From the NCBI RefSeq assembly GCF_001999945.1, contig NZ_CP019650.1, positions 2,170,001 to 2,234,000 on the forward strand: a stretch of 64,000 bases of DNA, read 5' to 3'. Below, one piece after another: positions 18,604 to 27,394 of the stretch; the stretch's first letter is position 1, and every line of letters begins with the position of its first letter. Position numbers and translations under genes: made by a program. The stretch is from Microbulbifer agarilyticus (lineage in GTDB: Bacteria > Pseudomonadota > Gammaproteobacteria > Pseudomonadales > Cellvibrionaceae). The notes below the pieces were generated by a model. It was not told the origin of the DNA and did no database searches. It was given only the letters and a program-made list of their open reading frames with translations.

Positions 18604-18630
18604 GTGAGTCCAGAATGAGTGACTCCAGAT
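18601..18630 (+). repeat. 15-nt tandem duplication at the TVP38 stop
   Basis: TGAGTGAGTCCAGAA (18601-18615) is followed immediately by TGAGTGACTCCAGAT (18616-18630), differing at two positions. The first copy begins with the TGA stop codon of the TVP38-like gene. Probably a slippage duplication. Confidence 0.6.
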
Positions 18631-18648
18631 TGGCACCACATACCGCAT

Positions 18649-18671
18649 ATTGTTTGTCTAACCTAAACAAT
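18649..18671. promoter_or_regulatory. Candidate operator: inverted repeat upstream of the glycosidase operon
   Basis: A perfect 7-bp inverted repeat, ATTGTTT (18649-18655) and AAACAAT (18665-18671), separated by 9 bases, about 98 bases upstream of the glycosidase start. Its 23-base dyad length suits a dimeric repressor or activator. The binding protein is unknown. Confidence 0.35.
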
Positions 18672-18768
18672 GATGCCTGGAGCTATTCAGCGCCACCAAC
18701 GGCCTATTGAATGGCCGGCATATTGAGTGGCGAAACTTGAATCTGGCGATGAACGGAGGTGAACTCTC

Positions 18769-21012
18769 ATGCCCTGGATGAAATGGCTTCCCTGGCGGTT
18801 CTTCGTGCGCAAGTTTGCGACGTCCCACGGTTTCCTCGATCCACTGGCGGTGATGGCGCGTATGCAGCGCTTCGCCGAGCCATCGGAAGTCAGTGAACCC
18901 ATCGAGCTGTTGCGCGCGGGAGTGATCTTCCACGCCCGTGCCCTGATGAACAGCAAAGTCATCCAGCACAACTTGGACTGGGTGTGGCCCTACTGGATCG
19001 AACGCCAGTTCGACCCCGCGGATATTTCCTTCATCCCCCGCGCATTCTCCATTACCCACTGTAATCTCAGCCACCGCAACTGGACGGCAGTGGGCGTGCC
19101 CGGCAGTGAGGAAATGCCCATCGTCGACCCGAGGGGCCTGTTAACCCCGCACTACGACAGCTGGTCAATTGATGCATGGGTAATCGGTGACAACGGGGAA
19201 AACCTGTACCCGTCCCAGCGTGACGACGTCACTCAGCGTTTGCGACTGCTCGACGGGGTCGCTGTGGTGACACAATCCGGTACCGAAGAATGCAGTCTCT
19301 TGAGCCGGGTTTGGGCAGAACTCGACGACCAGCACAACAATTGCCATATGCGATTGAAAGCAAGTCACAGCAGCGGGGGCTGGTTAGTGGTTTCGCTCAG
19401 GCCGTGCAATCCCGAGGGGGTTGCCTTTATCAATAAGATATCGCTGGAGGGCAGCCGCGATCAGTGGCTGGTGGATGGCAAAGACCGCATATTGTTCGAC
19501 CGGCCGATGGATCGACACCACGCGTCGGATTACAAACGAGGCGATATTTCTCTGTACCTGCGCGACGATACGAATGAAACGCATGCGGAGTGCGATGTGG
19601 GCATGGCGACTGCCGCGGCCCTCTTTCGTATCGAGCCCGGGGAAACCCTCGACACACTCGTCACGATTCCACAGCACTGCCCATTAAACCGGCGCAATGC
19701 GCCCCCCGGCTGGCGCGCCAATCTCGAAAAGCACTGCGCGATGAGTGTGCCCGATGACCAGATGCAGTTTATTTACGATGCCGCTGTGCGCACACTGATT
19801 CTGCACTCGCCCCACGATGTGTATCCAGGCCCATACACCTACAAGCGTTTCTGGTTCCGCGATGCGGCATTTATGATCCAATCCCTGTTGCATGCGGGCT
19901 TGTTAGATCGCGCCGCAAAAGCTCTGGAGCGCTTCCCGTCGCGGCAGAAACGCAACGGCTATTTCCACTCGCAGGATGGGGAGTGGGATTCAAACGGCGA
20001 AGCCCTCTGGATTATCGATCAGTACTGCCGCATTACCGGGCAGAAACTCAAGCCTGAGTGGCTCGACCCTGTGCTGCGGGGCACGCATTGGATCAACAAC
20101 AAACGCCTGCCCAAAGATGGCAGCCTTACCGCTGGCCTGCTGCCGGCGGGCTTTAGTGCCGAACATCTGGGGCCAAACGACTGCTACTTCTGGGATGATT
20201 TCTGGGGCATTGCCGGCCAGCAGGCGGCTGTTGCCATTTGCCAGCGCGAAGGTAAGGCCGAGGATGCAGCGACCTTCCAAAGCCACGCCGACGATTTTAT
20301 GCTGACCGTGGATGAGGCTTTGCAGGGTTGTGCGGAACGGCTCAAGCGCCCGGCCATGCCCGCGTCACCTAAGCGGCGACTGGATGCCGGTGCCATTGGT
20401 TCTATTGCCGCGGGCTACCCGCTTAAACTGTACGAGCCGGACGATCCGCGCCTGCTGGATCTGGCGGACTTCCTACTGGAAGAATGCTTTGTTTCTGGCG
20501 GTTTCTTTCAGGACATGATCCACTCGGGGATTAATGCTTACCTGACAATCCACGTGGCGCAGGTGCTGCTGCGTGCCGGTGACCCGCGCTGTATTGAGCT
20601 CATGCGGAATACGGCAAAACTCGCCACGCCCACAGGCCAATGGCCAGAAGCAATCCATCCCCACTCGTTCGGCGGATGCATGGGAGACGGACAGCACGCC
20701 TGGGCAGCGGCAGAATGGGTGACCATGCAGCGCAATTGTTTTGTGCGCGAAGAAGGCGACAAACTGATTCTGGCATCCGGACTGCCACCGGAATGGTTGA
20801 GTGACACGGAAGCCAAGCGCCCTATTCTCTTTGGACCGGCGCCCACGCACTTTGGCACTATCTCACTGGAAATTGTGCCGGGGGAAAATCCGCGGGTTTC
20901 GTGGACGGGCAAGTGGCATGACATACCACCGGTAATAGAAGTTCGCGCCTTTGGCTACCACCCACAGGTTGTCGATCCCGATACAGAACAGGTGGAGCTC
21001 AAACCACTGTGA
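18769..21012 (+). CDS. (alpha/alpha)6 glycoside hydrolase, amylo-1,6-glucosidase/MGH1-like
   Basis: 747 residues. The N-terminal half (about 1-330) is a beta-rich domain. The C-terminal half is an (alpha/alpha)6-barrel, seen from PYTYKRFWFRDAAFMIQSLLHAG (about residue 355) through DGEWDSNGEALWIIDQYCRITG and YFWDDFWGIAGQQAA to AIHPHSFGGCMGDGQHAWAAAEW. This resembles the debranching-enzyme and mannosylglycerate-hydrolase-like superfamily. No signal peptide, so cytoplasmic. A GGAGG ribosome site lies 7 bases before the ATG. The GTG of the next gene overlaps its stop by 4 bases (GTGA), indicating coupling. It may trim or degrade a glucosyl or mannosyl compound made by the adjacent GT4; the substrate is unknown. 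Confidence 0.75.
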   Translation: MPWMKWLPWRFFVRKFATSHGFLDPLAVMARMQRFAEPSEVSEPIELLRAGVIFHARALMNSKVIQHNLDWVWPYWIERQFDPADISFIPRAFSITHCNLSHRNWTAVGVPGSEEMPIVDPRGLLTPHYDSWSIDAWVIGDNGENLYPSQRDDVTQRLRLLDGVAVVTQSGTEECSLLSRVWAELDDQHNNCHMRLKASHSSGGWLVVSLRPCNPEGVAFINKISLEGSRDQWLVDGKDRILFDRPMDRHHASDYKRGDISLYLRDDTNETHAECDVGMATAAALFRIEPGETLDTLVTIPQHCPLNRRNAPPGWRANLEKHCAMSVPDDQMQFIYDAAVRTLILHSPHDVYPGPYTYKRFWFRDAAFMIQSLLHAGLLDRAAKALERFPSRQKRNGYFHSQDGEWDSNGEALWIIDQYCRITGQKLKPEWLDPVLRGTHWINNKRLPKDGSLTAGLLPAGFSAEHLGPNDCYFWDDFWGIAGQQAAVAICQREGKAEDAATFQSHADDFMLTVDEALQGCAERLKRPAMPASPKRRLDAGAIGSIAAGYPLKLYEPDDPRLLDLADFLLEECFVSGGFFQDMIHSGINAYLTIHVAQVLLRAGDPRCIELMRNTAKLATPTGQWPEAIHPHSFGGCMGDGQHAWAAAEWVTMQRNCFVREEGDKLILASGLPPEWLSDTEAKRPILFGPAPTHFGTISLEIVPGENPRVSWTGKWHDIPPVIEVRAFGYHPQVVDPDTEQVELKPL

Positions 21013-22304
21013 ATATCGTTATGCTCACCAACACCTACCTGCCGCATGTGGGTGGTGTTGCCCGCTCAGTCGCTGCGTTTTGCCGGGAGTACCGAAGGCA
21101 AGGCCATCATGTTTTGGTGGTCGCGCCCGAGTTTCACGACAAGATCGAAAACGAAATGGATGTGGTGCGCATTCCTGCGATCCAGAATTTCAATGGCAGC
21201 GATTTTTCCGTGGCACTGCCACTCTCCGGGGAGCTCAGCGACCGGCTGGATTTTTTTGAACCCGACCTCGTGCATTCACACCACCCGTTTCTACTGGGCA
21301 TGACGGCACTGCGTATTGCCCGTAGCCGCGAGTTGCCATTAGTTTTTACCCACCACACGCTGTACGAACGCTACACCCACTATGTCCCCGCAGATTCCGA
21401 TGCGCTGAAGCGCTTCGTCATTGAGTTGGCCACCCGCTATAGCAATCTCGCCAGTAAGGTATTTGCACCGAGCGAAAGCGTCGCAGAACTGTTGCGCGAG
21501 CGCGGCGTAAAGTCGCCAATCAGTGTTGTTCCGACCGGCGTGCAACTGGAGGATTACCGCGATGGTGACGGGGGCAAGGCGCGTGCACGGTACGGTATTC
21601 CGGGTAACGCATTTGTTATTGGTCACCTGGGCAGGCTGGCGGAAGAGAAAAATCTCGAATTCCTGTCAGAGACTGTGGCGGAATTCATCCAGCGAAATGC
21701 CAACGCACACTTTATGGTTGTCGGCAGTGGTCCGCTGGAAACGCGAATTGCGCAGATCTTCAAAGAGCTTGGCATATCTGATCGAGTGCACTTGACCGGG
21801 ATCTTACAGGGCGAAGCACAGCGGGATGCCTACAGTGCGATGGATGTGTTTGGCTTTACGTCCACCAGCGAAACACAGGGCATGGTGCTCACCGAAGCGA
21901 TGGCCGCAGGTACGCCGGTGGTAGCGCTGGATGCCAGTGGTGTGCGCGAAGTCGTCGATGATCGCTTTAACGGGCGCTTGATTCTCAAACACTGCCAGCG
22001 GGAACTGCTTGCCGGATTCCAGTGGGTATACGATCTGGAACCCACTGAGCGGCAATCCTTGCACAATGCCGCGCTAGAAACCGCCGAGCGCTTTTCCATG
22101 GAAAACTGCGCGAAGGCCGCCCTCTCCCATTATCAATCCCTGGTCCATCAGCATTGGCCGCTGGACGACTCGCTGTATGCGCAGTGGATGCGATTACGCA
22201 ACACCATTGGTGCCCAGTGGGAAATTCTCGAAGGCGTTACTGGCGCTGCCACGGCGGCACTGGAAAATGCCGGCAAAGGCAAACCCCAGCAGGCCAATGA
22301 TTAG
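21009..22304 (+). CDS. GT4-family glycosyltransferase, diacylglycerol-glucosyltransferase-like
   Basis: 431 residues, GT-B fold. N-terminal acceptor domain with LTNTYLPHVGGVARSVAAF (Gly-rich loop) and THHTLYERYTHYVP, reminiscent of monoglucosyldiacylglycerol synthases. C-terminal nucleotide-sugar domain with GRLAEEKNLEFL and the retaining GT4 E-x7-E motif (SETQGMVLTEAM). The GTG start at 21009 overlaps the glycosidase stop, so the two are translationally coupled. A retaining lipid- or glycerol-linked glucosyl or mannosyl transfer is likely. Whether the acceptor is diacylglycerol or a soluble compatible-solute precursor is not resolved. Confidence 0.85.
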   Translation: MNIVMLTNTYLPHVGGVARSVAAFCREYRRQGHHVLVVAPEFHDKIENEMDVVRIPAIQNFNGSDFSVALPLSGELSDRLDFFEPDLVHSHHPFLLGMTALRIARSRELPLVFTHHTLYERYTHYVPADSDALKRFVIELATRYSNLASKVFAPSESVAELLRERGVKSPISVVPTGVQLEDYRDGDGGKARARYGIPGNAFVIGHLGRLAEEKNLEFLSETVAEFIQRNANAHFMVVGSGPLETRIAQIFKELGISDRVHLTGILQGEAQRDAYSAMDVFGFTSTSETQGMVLTEAMAAGTPVVALDASGVREVVDDRFNGRLILKHCQRELLAGFQWVYDLEPTERQSLHNAALETAERFSMENCAKAALSHYQSLVHQHWPLDDSLYAQWMRLRNTIGAQWEILEGVTGAATAALENAGKGKPQQAND

Positions 22305-22316
22305 GAATTCCTTTAA

Positions 22317-24818
22317 ATGTTGACCCGTATCGCTACACGTCTCCGCAACTGGCGCCGCCGCGTCAGCCGCAGTGAGTGGCTGGCGCGTATGCTCAAATTG
22401 CGGATCAATGAACGTGATCCAGAAGCACCCGCGCTGGTATTGATCCAAATCGACGGGCTGGCGAGACCACAGTTTGATCAAGCGTTGGCGGAAGGGAAAC
22501 TGCCTTTCCTCAAAAAACTGATAGAACGAGAACATTACCACCTGGACAACTGGTACTCCGGGGTACCCGCGACAACACCCGCAGTACAGGCAGAGATTTT
22601 CTATGGGGTGAGAGCGGCGGTACCCTCGTTTGGATTCATGTCTACAGAATCTCAGGAAATGCTGCGCATGTACGAATCGCACGGCGCAAACTTGGTGGAA
22701 AAGCGTCTCTTAGACGCGGGGCATGAGCCGTTATTAAAAGGCGGCAGCTGTTACGTGAGTTCATTCCGTGGCGGCGCGGAACACGACGAAGCCCACTTCT
22801 GCCCGGCTTCGCAGGGCTGGGGCTCATCTCTCAGGGAAGCTGGTCCCCTGGCACTTATTGCTATGGTACTGGCCAACCTATGGAGCCTCATCCGAACCGT
22901 GGGGCTGCTACTACTCGAACTGATTCTATCGATCGTCGACTTCTTCCGCGGGCTCACCAAAGGCCAGGATTTTGTGCGCGAGCTGATGTTTATCCCGACG
23001 CGGATCGCCATCACAATTCTTTTACGGGAATTGTCTACCGTTGGGGTGAAGATCGACATCGCACGCGGACTACCGATTATCTATGTGAACCTCTTGGGAT
23101 ACGATGAGCAATCCCACCGCAGGGGCCCCAGTTCAAAGTTCGCGCACTGGACTCTTAAAGGTATCGATGATGCGGTCGCACGAATCTGGCGTGCAGCGCA
23201 CCGATCGTCGCGCCGACATTACGATGTGTGGATCTATTCTGATCACGGCCAGGATGACACCACCGCCTATGAAAGCTTGCATGGAGAGAGCTTTGCCGAT
23301 GCAGTGAGTGCGGCGCTTTCAGACCTGCAGGCAAACCCCGATGGTGGCAAGTCTGACTCCGATCGCGGAGTACAGCTTCAACGAGTGCGGCTTTTTGGCG
23401 GCCAGTGGGTACAGAAGCTCTTCCCGGTAAAAGAACCTGCGGACCAGCAGGAAAGTCATGCACCCATGGCACTTTCGGCGATGGGACCACTGGCGCTACT
23501 TTACAACATTGACTGTAAGGACGTACCGCAGCAAACCATTGCGCGCATGCTCGTGGAGAAGGCAAAGGCACCCATGGTGCTCTATGCAGACAAAAATGAG
23601 CGTATTACCGGCCCCAATGGCGAGCAGCTGAGTAAGATCAAAGGCTGGTGGCGCGAAGGCGCTTTCTCACTTCCTGAAGACGGGCACAAAGTGCTCGGCA
23701 AGGATCACCCTTTCCTCGATGAGGCCATTGAGGACTTGGCACACCTTTGCCGGCACCCGGAAGCCGGTGATTTTGTCGCAAGCGGCTGGTGTGCAGGACA
23801 CAAGAGCATTACTTACGCCATCGAGTGCGGCAGCCACGGCGGCGCAAGTCGCAAAGAGACCCATGGCTTTGCACTAATGCCGGGGGACATTCATTTTCCA
23901 GATAACGGTCGTGGTTACTGGCGGCCGTCGGACTTGCGCGATGCGGCCTTTGCATTTCTCCAGGCGCAACCTGCGCAGGAGCTTAAATCTACCCTGCCTC
24001 CCGCAACACCATTGCAGGCGCAACCGCATGAAGACACGCAACAGCCACAATTCAATAAGTTGCGGGTAATGACCTACAACGTACATATCTGTAAGGGGAT
24101 GGATGGAAAGCTTTCTCCCGAGCGCATTGCCCGGGTGATCGCGCGCTATTCACCCGATATCGTCGCCTTGCAGGAAGTCGATGTGCGTCGACAGCGCACC
24201 GGCGGCGTCGATCAGGCGCATCAGATCTCGCGCATGCTATCGATGGATTGCCACTTTCAGCCCGCCATGCACCTGGAGGATGAGCGCTACGGCGATGCGA
24301 TCATGACCCACCTTCCCGTACGGCTGATAAAGAAAGGCATCCTCCCCGGTCCACCGGAAAACTCGCGCTTCCGCAACAGTGCGGAGCCTCGTGGTGCTTT
24401 GTGGATGGAGATCGACTTCCACGGCACCGCGATACAGATGTTCAACACGCACCTGGGGCTATCCAAAGGTGAACGGCAGCGACAGGTGGACGCGCTAATG
24501 GGCGAAGACTGGCTTGGCGGAGAAAAGTGTCACAATAAGCCCCGTATCCTCGTCGGCGACTTCAACGCACTCCCCGGCGCTGGAGAAATCAAAAAGCTAA
24601 CCGAGGTGCTGGATGACGCGCAACTGAAACTACCCGGCCACAAGCCCAAAGGTACCTTCTTCAGCCGCTTGCCCAAGGCCCGCATTGACTACATCTTTGT
24701 TGAGCCCGGCCTCCAGGTGAGCGACATCCACGTCCCGCGCAGTGAATTAACCCGGCTCGCCTCCGATCACCTGCCCCTCATTGTCGACCTCAAGATACCC
24801 GCTGGTGAGCAAAAATAG
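22317..24818 (+). CDS. Fusion of alkaline-phosphatase-superfamily phosphodiesterase and EEP phosphatase
   Basis: 833 residues. Domain 1 (about 35-560) is a type I phosphodiesterase/phosphatase-like fold: VLIQIDGLARP (metal Asp), VPATTPAVQAEIFYG (Thr nucleophile), GYDEQSHRRGP, YSDHGQDD and ECGSHGGAS. A hydrophobic stretch at about 179-210 suggests membrane association. Domain 2 (582-833) is an endonuclease/exonuclease/phosphatase fold with intact catalytic residues: MTYNVHICKG, LQEVDVR, NTHLGLS, GDFNALPG, RIDYIFV and SDHLPL. Placed 12 bases after the GT4 stop. Both catalytic centres appear complete, suggesting sequential cleavage of a phosphodiester. A phospholipase-like role is inferred from the neighbours. 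Confidence 0.82.
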   Translation: MLTRIATRLRNWRRRVSRSEWLARMLKLRINERDPEAPALVLIQIDGLARPQFDQALAEGKLPFLKKLIEREHYHLDNWYSGVPATTPAVQAEIFYGVRAAVPSFGFMSTESQEMLRMYESHGANLVEKRLLDAGHEPLLKGGSCYVSSFRGGAEHDEAHFCPASQGWGSSLREAGPLALIAMVLANLWSLIRTVGLLLLELILSIVDFFRGLTKGQDFVRELMFIPTRIAITILLRELSTVGVKIDIARGLPIIYVNLLGYDEQSHRRGPSSKFAHWTLKGIDDAVARIWRAAHRSSRRHYDVWIYSDHGQDDTTAYESLHGESFADAVSAALSDLQANPDGGKSDSDRGVQLQRVRLFGGQWVQKLFPVKEPADQQESHAPMALSAMGPLALLYNIDCKDVPQQTIARMLVEKAKAPMVLYADKNERITGPNGEQLSKIKGWWREGAFSLPEDGHKVLGKDHPFLDEAIEDLAHLCRHPEAGDFVASGWCAGHKSITYAIECGSHGGASRKETHGFALMPGDIHFPDNGRGYWRPSDLRDAAFAFLQAQPAQELKSTLPPATPLQAQPHEDTQQPQFNKLRVMTYNVHICKGMDGKLSPERIARVIARYSPDIVALQEVDVRRQRTGGVDQAHQISRMLSMDCHFQPAMHLEDERYGDAIMTHLPVRLIKKGILPGPPENSRFRNSAEPRGALWMEIDFHGTAIQMFNTHLGLSKGERQRQVDALMGEDWLGGEKCHNKPRILVGDFNALPGAGEIKKLTEVLDDAQLKLPGHKPKGTFFSRLPKARIDYIFVEPGLQVSDIHVPRSELTRLASDHLPLIVDLKIPAGEQK

Positions 24819-25002
24819 TGGAAATAGTAGCCAGCCTCACCAGGCGGCCACGGCGCACTCGCGGGTCATTGAAAATACGTCCGAACGCCCCAATTAACCT
24901 GTTTATGCGGCCTGACCGTACCCAGCAACGTCATTTCCGAGAGTCTGGCATTGCGCGCTGATTTTCCTCAAGTTTCTCCATTTCGGCGAACCTCACGACT
25001 AC

Positions 25003-25031
25003 TTGAAGGTCAAAAGCACTGGTTATATGAT
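25003..25031 (+). promoter_or_regulatory. Probable sigma70 promoter of yccA
   Basis: TTGAAG (25003-25008), a 17-base spacer and TATGAT (25026-25031), 37 bases before the start codon. An AGGAG ribosome site follows at about 25057. Confidence 0.55.
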
Positions 25032-25067
25032 CGCAACAGATTATCTATTCAATAGCAGGAGACGCTA

Positions 25068-25745
25068 ATGCAGCCCGAAGTTTATACACAGTCCCGAGCG
25101 GTGGACCGCTTGGAGTCCGCCAAAGTACTGCGCAATACCTACGCACTACTGGCTATGACTGTTCTATTCAGTGCCGTCACCGCAGGTGTTTCCATGGCGA
25201 TTGAAATGACCCGTGGCGTAGGCATCATGTGCTCCCTCGGCGCCCTGGCCCTGATCTGGCTGGTTCTGCCACGCACCGCCAACTCCAGCGCCGGTATTGG
25301 CGTGGTGTTTGCGTTCACCGGTCTGCTGGGTGCCTCCCTGGGCCCCATCCTTAACTTTTACGTATCTTCTGGCAGTGGCCAGGTGATCATGCAGGCGCTG
25401 GGAACCACCGCGCTGATCTTCTTCGCGTTGTCTGCCTACGTACTGACCACCCGCAAAGACTTCAGCTTTATGGGCGGCTTCCTGTTCGTTGGCCTGATTG
25501 CCGTTCTGGTATGTGCCATCGGCATGATGATCGCGAGCTTCTTCGGCGTGTACATGCCGCTGGCGAGCGTAGCCCTGAGCGGCGTGATTGCCCTGCTGTT
25601 CTCCGGTTTCATCCTTTACGACACCAGCCGTATCGTGAACGGTGGTGAAACCAACTACATCATGGCAACCACCTCCCTGTACCTGAACATTCTGAACCTG
25701 TTCACCAGCCTGCTGCACATTATCGGCTTCGCTTCCGACGACTAA
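25068..25745 (+). CDS. yccA: Bax inhibitor-1/YccA-family inner membrane protein
   Basis: 225 residues, seven hydrophobic segments. Typical YccA N-terminus (LESAKVLRNTYALLAMTVLFSA) and the BI-1 family C-terminal stretch ILYDTSRIVNGGETNYIMATTSLYLNILNLF. In E. coli YccA interacts with FtsH and modulates its degradation of membrane proteins such as SecY. Preceded by a promoter-like element and AGGAG, and followed by a strong terminator, so a single-gene unit. Confidence 0.94.
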   Translation: MQPEVYTQSRAVDRLESAKVLRNTYALLAMTVLFSAVTAGVSMAIEMTRGVGIMCSLGALALIWLVLPRTANSSAGIGVVFAFTGLLGASLGPILNFYVSSGSGQVIMQALGTTALIFFALSAYVLTTRKDFSFMGGFLFVGLIAVLVCAIGMMIASFFGVYMPLASVALSGVIALLFSGFILYDTSRIVNGGETNYIMATTSLYLNILNLFTSLLHIIGFASDD

Positions 25746-25780
25746 TCAGCGCGTTGACCCGGTTCAACCCTCGGTTCAAC

Positions 25781-25809
25781 AAATGCCCCGCTTAGCGGGG
25801 CATTTTTTT
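25781..25809 (+). terminator. Rho-independent terminator of yccA
   Basis: ATGCCCCGC (25783-25791), loop TTA, GCGGGGCAT (25795-25803), with A/T tracts on both sides and seven T at the 3' end. Confidence 0.93.
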
Positions 25810-25881
25810 GTCGGTATGCCACGCTTTGCTTATCCTCCTGCCTGAATTCGGGCTTCAAACACACACCAGGTACACCCGCCC

Positions 25882-26274
25882 ATGCAATTTACCCTAGTGG
25901 TTTATGGCGCACCCCACAGCTCGGAAGGTGCTGCTACCGCGCTCCGTTTTGCCCGGGCAACCCTTGCCGCTGGTCACAGTATCTACCGGGTGTTTTTCTA
26001 TGCAGATGGCGTACATAACGGCAGTGCCCTCGCCGCACCCCCGCAAGATGAGCAGGACTTGCTCGGCCAGTGGCAGTCCCTACAGCAAGACCACGCCCTC
26101 GATCTCACGGTGTGTATCGCAGCAGCTCAACGCCGTGGCCTGCTCAGCGAATCGGAAGCGAACCGCCTGGAAAAGCCCAGCGCCAACCTGGCCACAGGGT
26201 TTACCCTGGCAGGCCTTGGGCAGCTGGCAGAAGCGGCCGCTGTCAGCGACCGACTGATTAGCTTTGGAGGTTAA
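25882..26274 (+). CDS. tusD: Sulfurtransferase complex subunit TusD
   Basis: 130 residues, DsrE-like fold. Cys78 (VCIAAAQRRG) matches the persulfide-carrying Cys78 of E. coli TusD. The TusBCD hexamer takes sulfur from TusA and passes it to TusE and MnmA for 2-thiolation of the wobble uridine in tRNA Glu, Lys and Gln. First gene of tusD-tusC-tusB-tusE; 3 bases separate it from tusC. Confidence 0.96.
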   Translation: MQFTLVVYGAPHSSEGAATALRFARATLAAGHSIYRVFFYADGVHNGSALAAPPQDEQDLLGQWQSLQQDHALDLTVCIAAAQRRGLLSESEANRLEKPSANLATGFTLAGLGQLAEAAAVSDRLISFGG

Positions 26275-26277
26275 GTA

Positions 26278-26637
26278 ATGGCGAACTCTATCCTTGCCCT
26301 GTGCCGACATGCCCCCTACGGCAACACCCTCGCCCGCGAAGGGCTCGAGGCCATTTTGGCCTGTGCCGCTATGGACCAAATACCGGCAGTCCTATTCAGC
26401 GGAGACGGCGTATACCAGCTGCTTGAACAAGCACCTGAGGCGATTAACGAGAAGAGCCTGCGGCGGAACCTGCAAGCCATGCCGATGTTTGGCATAGAGC
26501 ACATCCATGTATGCCAGAAGAGTGCTGAAGCTCGGGGGATTGCTACCGATGCACTAGGGCTTGCTGGAGCAGAAATAGTATTTCTGGACAACACCGGCGC
26601 TTTTATTCGCGATTTTGATCAGGTACTGAGCTTTTAA
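26278..26637 (+). CDS. tusC: Sulfurtransferase complex subunit TusC
   Basis: 119 residues, DsrF/TusC family. Recognisable by RHAPYGNTLAREGLEAILACAAM, typical of the TusC N-terminus, and by VLFSGDGVYQLLEQ. It is a structural partner in the TusBCD heterohexamer. It lies between tusD and tusB, with 3 bases before it and 1 base after its stop. Confidence 0.95.
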   Translation: MANSILALCRHAPYGNTLAREGLEAILACAAMDQIPAVLFSGDGVYQLLEQAPEAINEKSLRRNLQAMPMFGIEHIHVCQKSAEARGIATDALGLAGAEIVFLDNTGAFIRDFDQVLSF

Positions 26638-26638
26638 C

Positions 26639-26920
26639 ATGACCCTGCATATCGTCAATCAATCCCCGCTGGGCGGAAGCGCCCTCCACGATTGCTTAGC
26701 TTCCTTTGCCGAAGGTGATGCCCTGTTGCTGATTGAAGACGCCGTCTACGCAGCGAACGCGCCTACACACCACAAGTTGCCTCAAGAAAAGATCTACGCC
26801 TTGGCAGCCGACGCCCAGGCACGTGGCGTAACACTGGCCCAATCGGTAACAGCCATTGATGAAGAAGCGTGGGTAGATTTGTGCGTAACGCACACACCCA
26901 TTGTCAGCTGGTTCAGGTAA
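26639..26920 (+). CDS. tusB: Sulfurtransferase complex subunit TusB
   Basis: 93 residues, DsrH/TusB family: MTLHIVNQSP at the start, GDALLLIEDAVYAA in the core, and the C-terminal IVSWFR ending common in TusB. Part of the TusBCD sulfur relay. The ATG sits one base past the tusC stop, indicating translational coupling. Confidence 0.95.
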   Translation: MTLHIVNQSPLGGSALHDCLASFAEGDALLLIEDAVYAANAPTHHKLPQEKIYALAADAQARGVTLAQSVTAIDEEAWVDLCVTHTPIVSWFR

Positions 26921-26927
26921 GTTAATC

Positions 26928-27263
26928 ATGGATAATCTGATAATTGCAGGGCGTGAGATCGCACTCGATAAAGAAGGCTTTCTTCGCGACCTGAATGATT
27001 GGAACCCGGAAGTGGCTACCGCGCTCGCGACACGAGAAAACATCGAGCTCACTCAGGACCACTGGGACGTAATCACGCTACTGCGCGACTTCTATCAAGA
27101 GTTCGAGCTATCTCCGGCAATGCGACCGCTAGTGAAATATGTCGGGCAACACTTGGGGCCCGAAAAAGGCCGCAGCATCTTCCTGATGCAACTCTTCCCG
27201 CCGAGTCCGGCCAAAATTGGCAGCAAGATCGCAGGACTCCCCAAACCCACCAATTGCCTGTGA
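26928..27263 (+). CDS. tusE: Sulfur carrier TusE (DsrC family)
   Basis: 111 residues from ATG at 26928; an upstream in-frame ATG at 26901 lies inside tusB and is unlikely. Typical DsrC/TusE motifs: LNDWNPEVA, LTQDHWDVITLLRDFY and the C-terminal GLPKPTNCL with the penultimate Cys110 that accepts sulfur from TusD and hands it to MnmA. Last gene of the operon. Confidence 0.96.
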   Translation: MDNLIIAGREIALDKEGFLRDLNDWNPEVATALATRENIELTQDHWDVITLLRDFYQEFELSPAMRPLVKYVGQHLGPEKGRSIFLMQLFPPSPAKIGSKIAGLPKPTNCL

Positions 27264-27285
27264 GCGCAAATGTATTTAACGCAAT

Positions 27286-27322
27286 CTAACTAGGCCAGAT
27301 ACGATTTTGGCACCTAAGTTAG
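27286..27322 (+). terminator. Possible weak terminator of the tus operon
   Basis: CTAACTAGG (27286-27294) pairs with CCTAAGTTAG (27313-27322) with one bulged base; an 18-base loop. There is no long T tract, so it may be a Rho-dependent site or unrelated structure. Confidence 0.3.
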
Positions 27323-27394
27323 TCGTGTTTCCCATAAGTTAAAAAGTCCCGTATTACACTTTTTACTCAACAGGTATAGAAGGAGTTACCTCGA

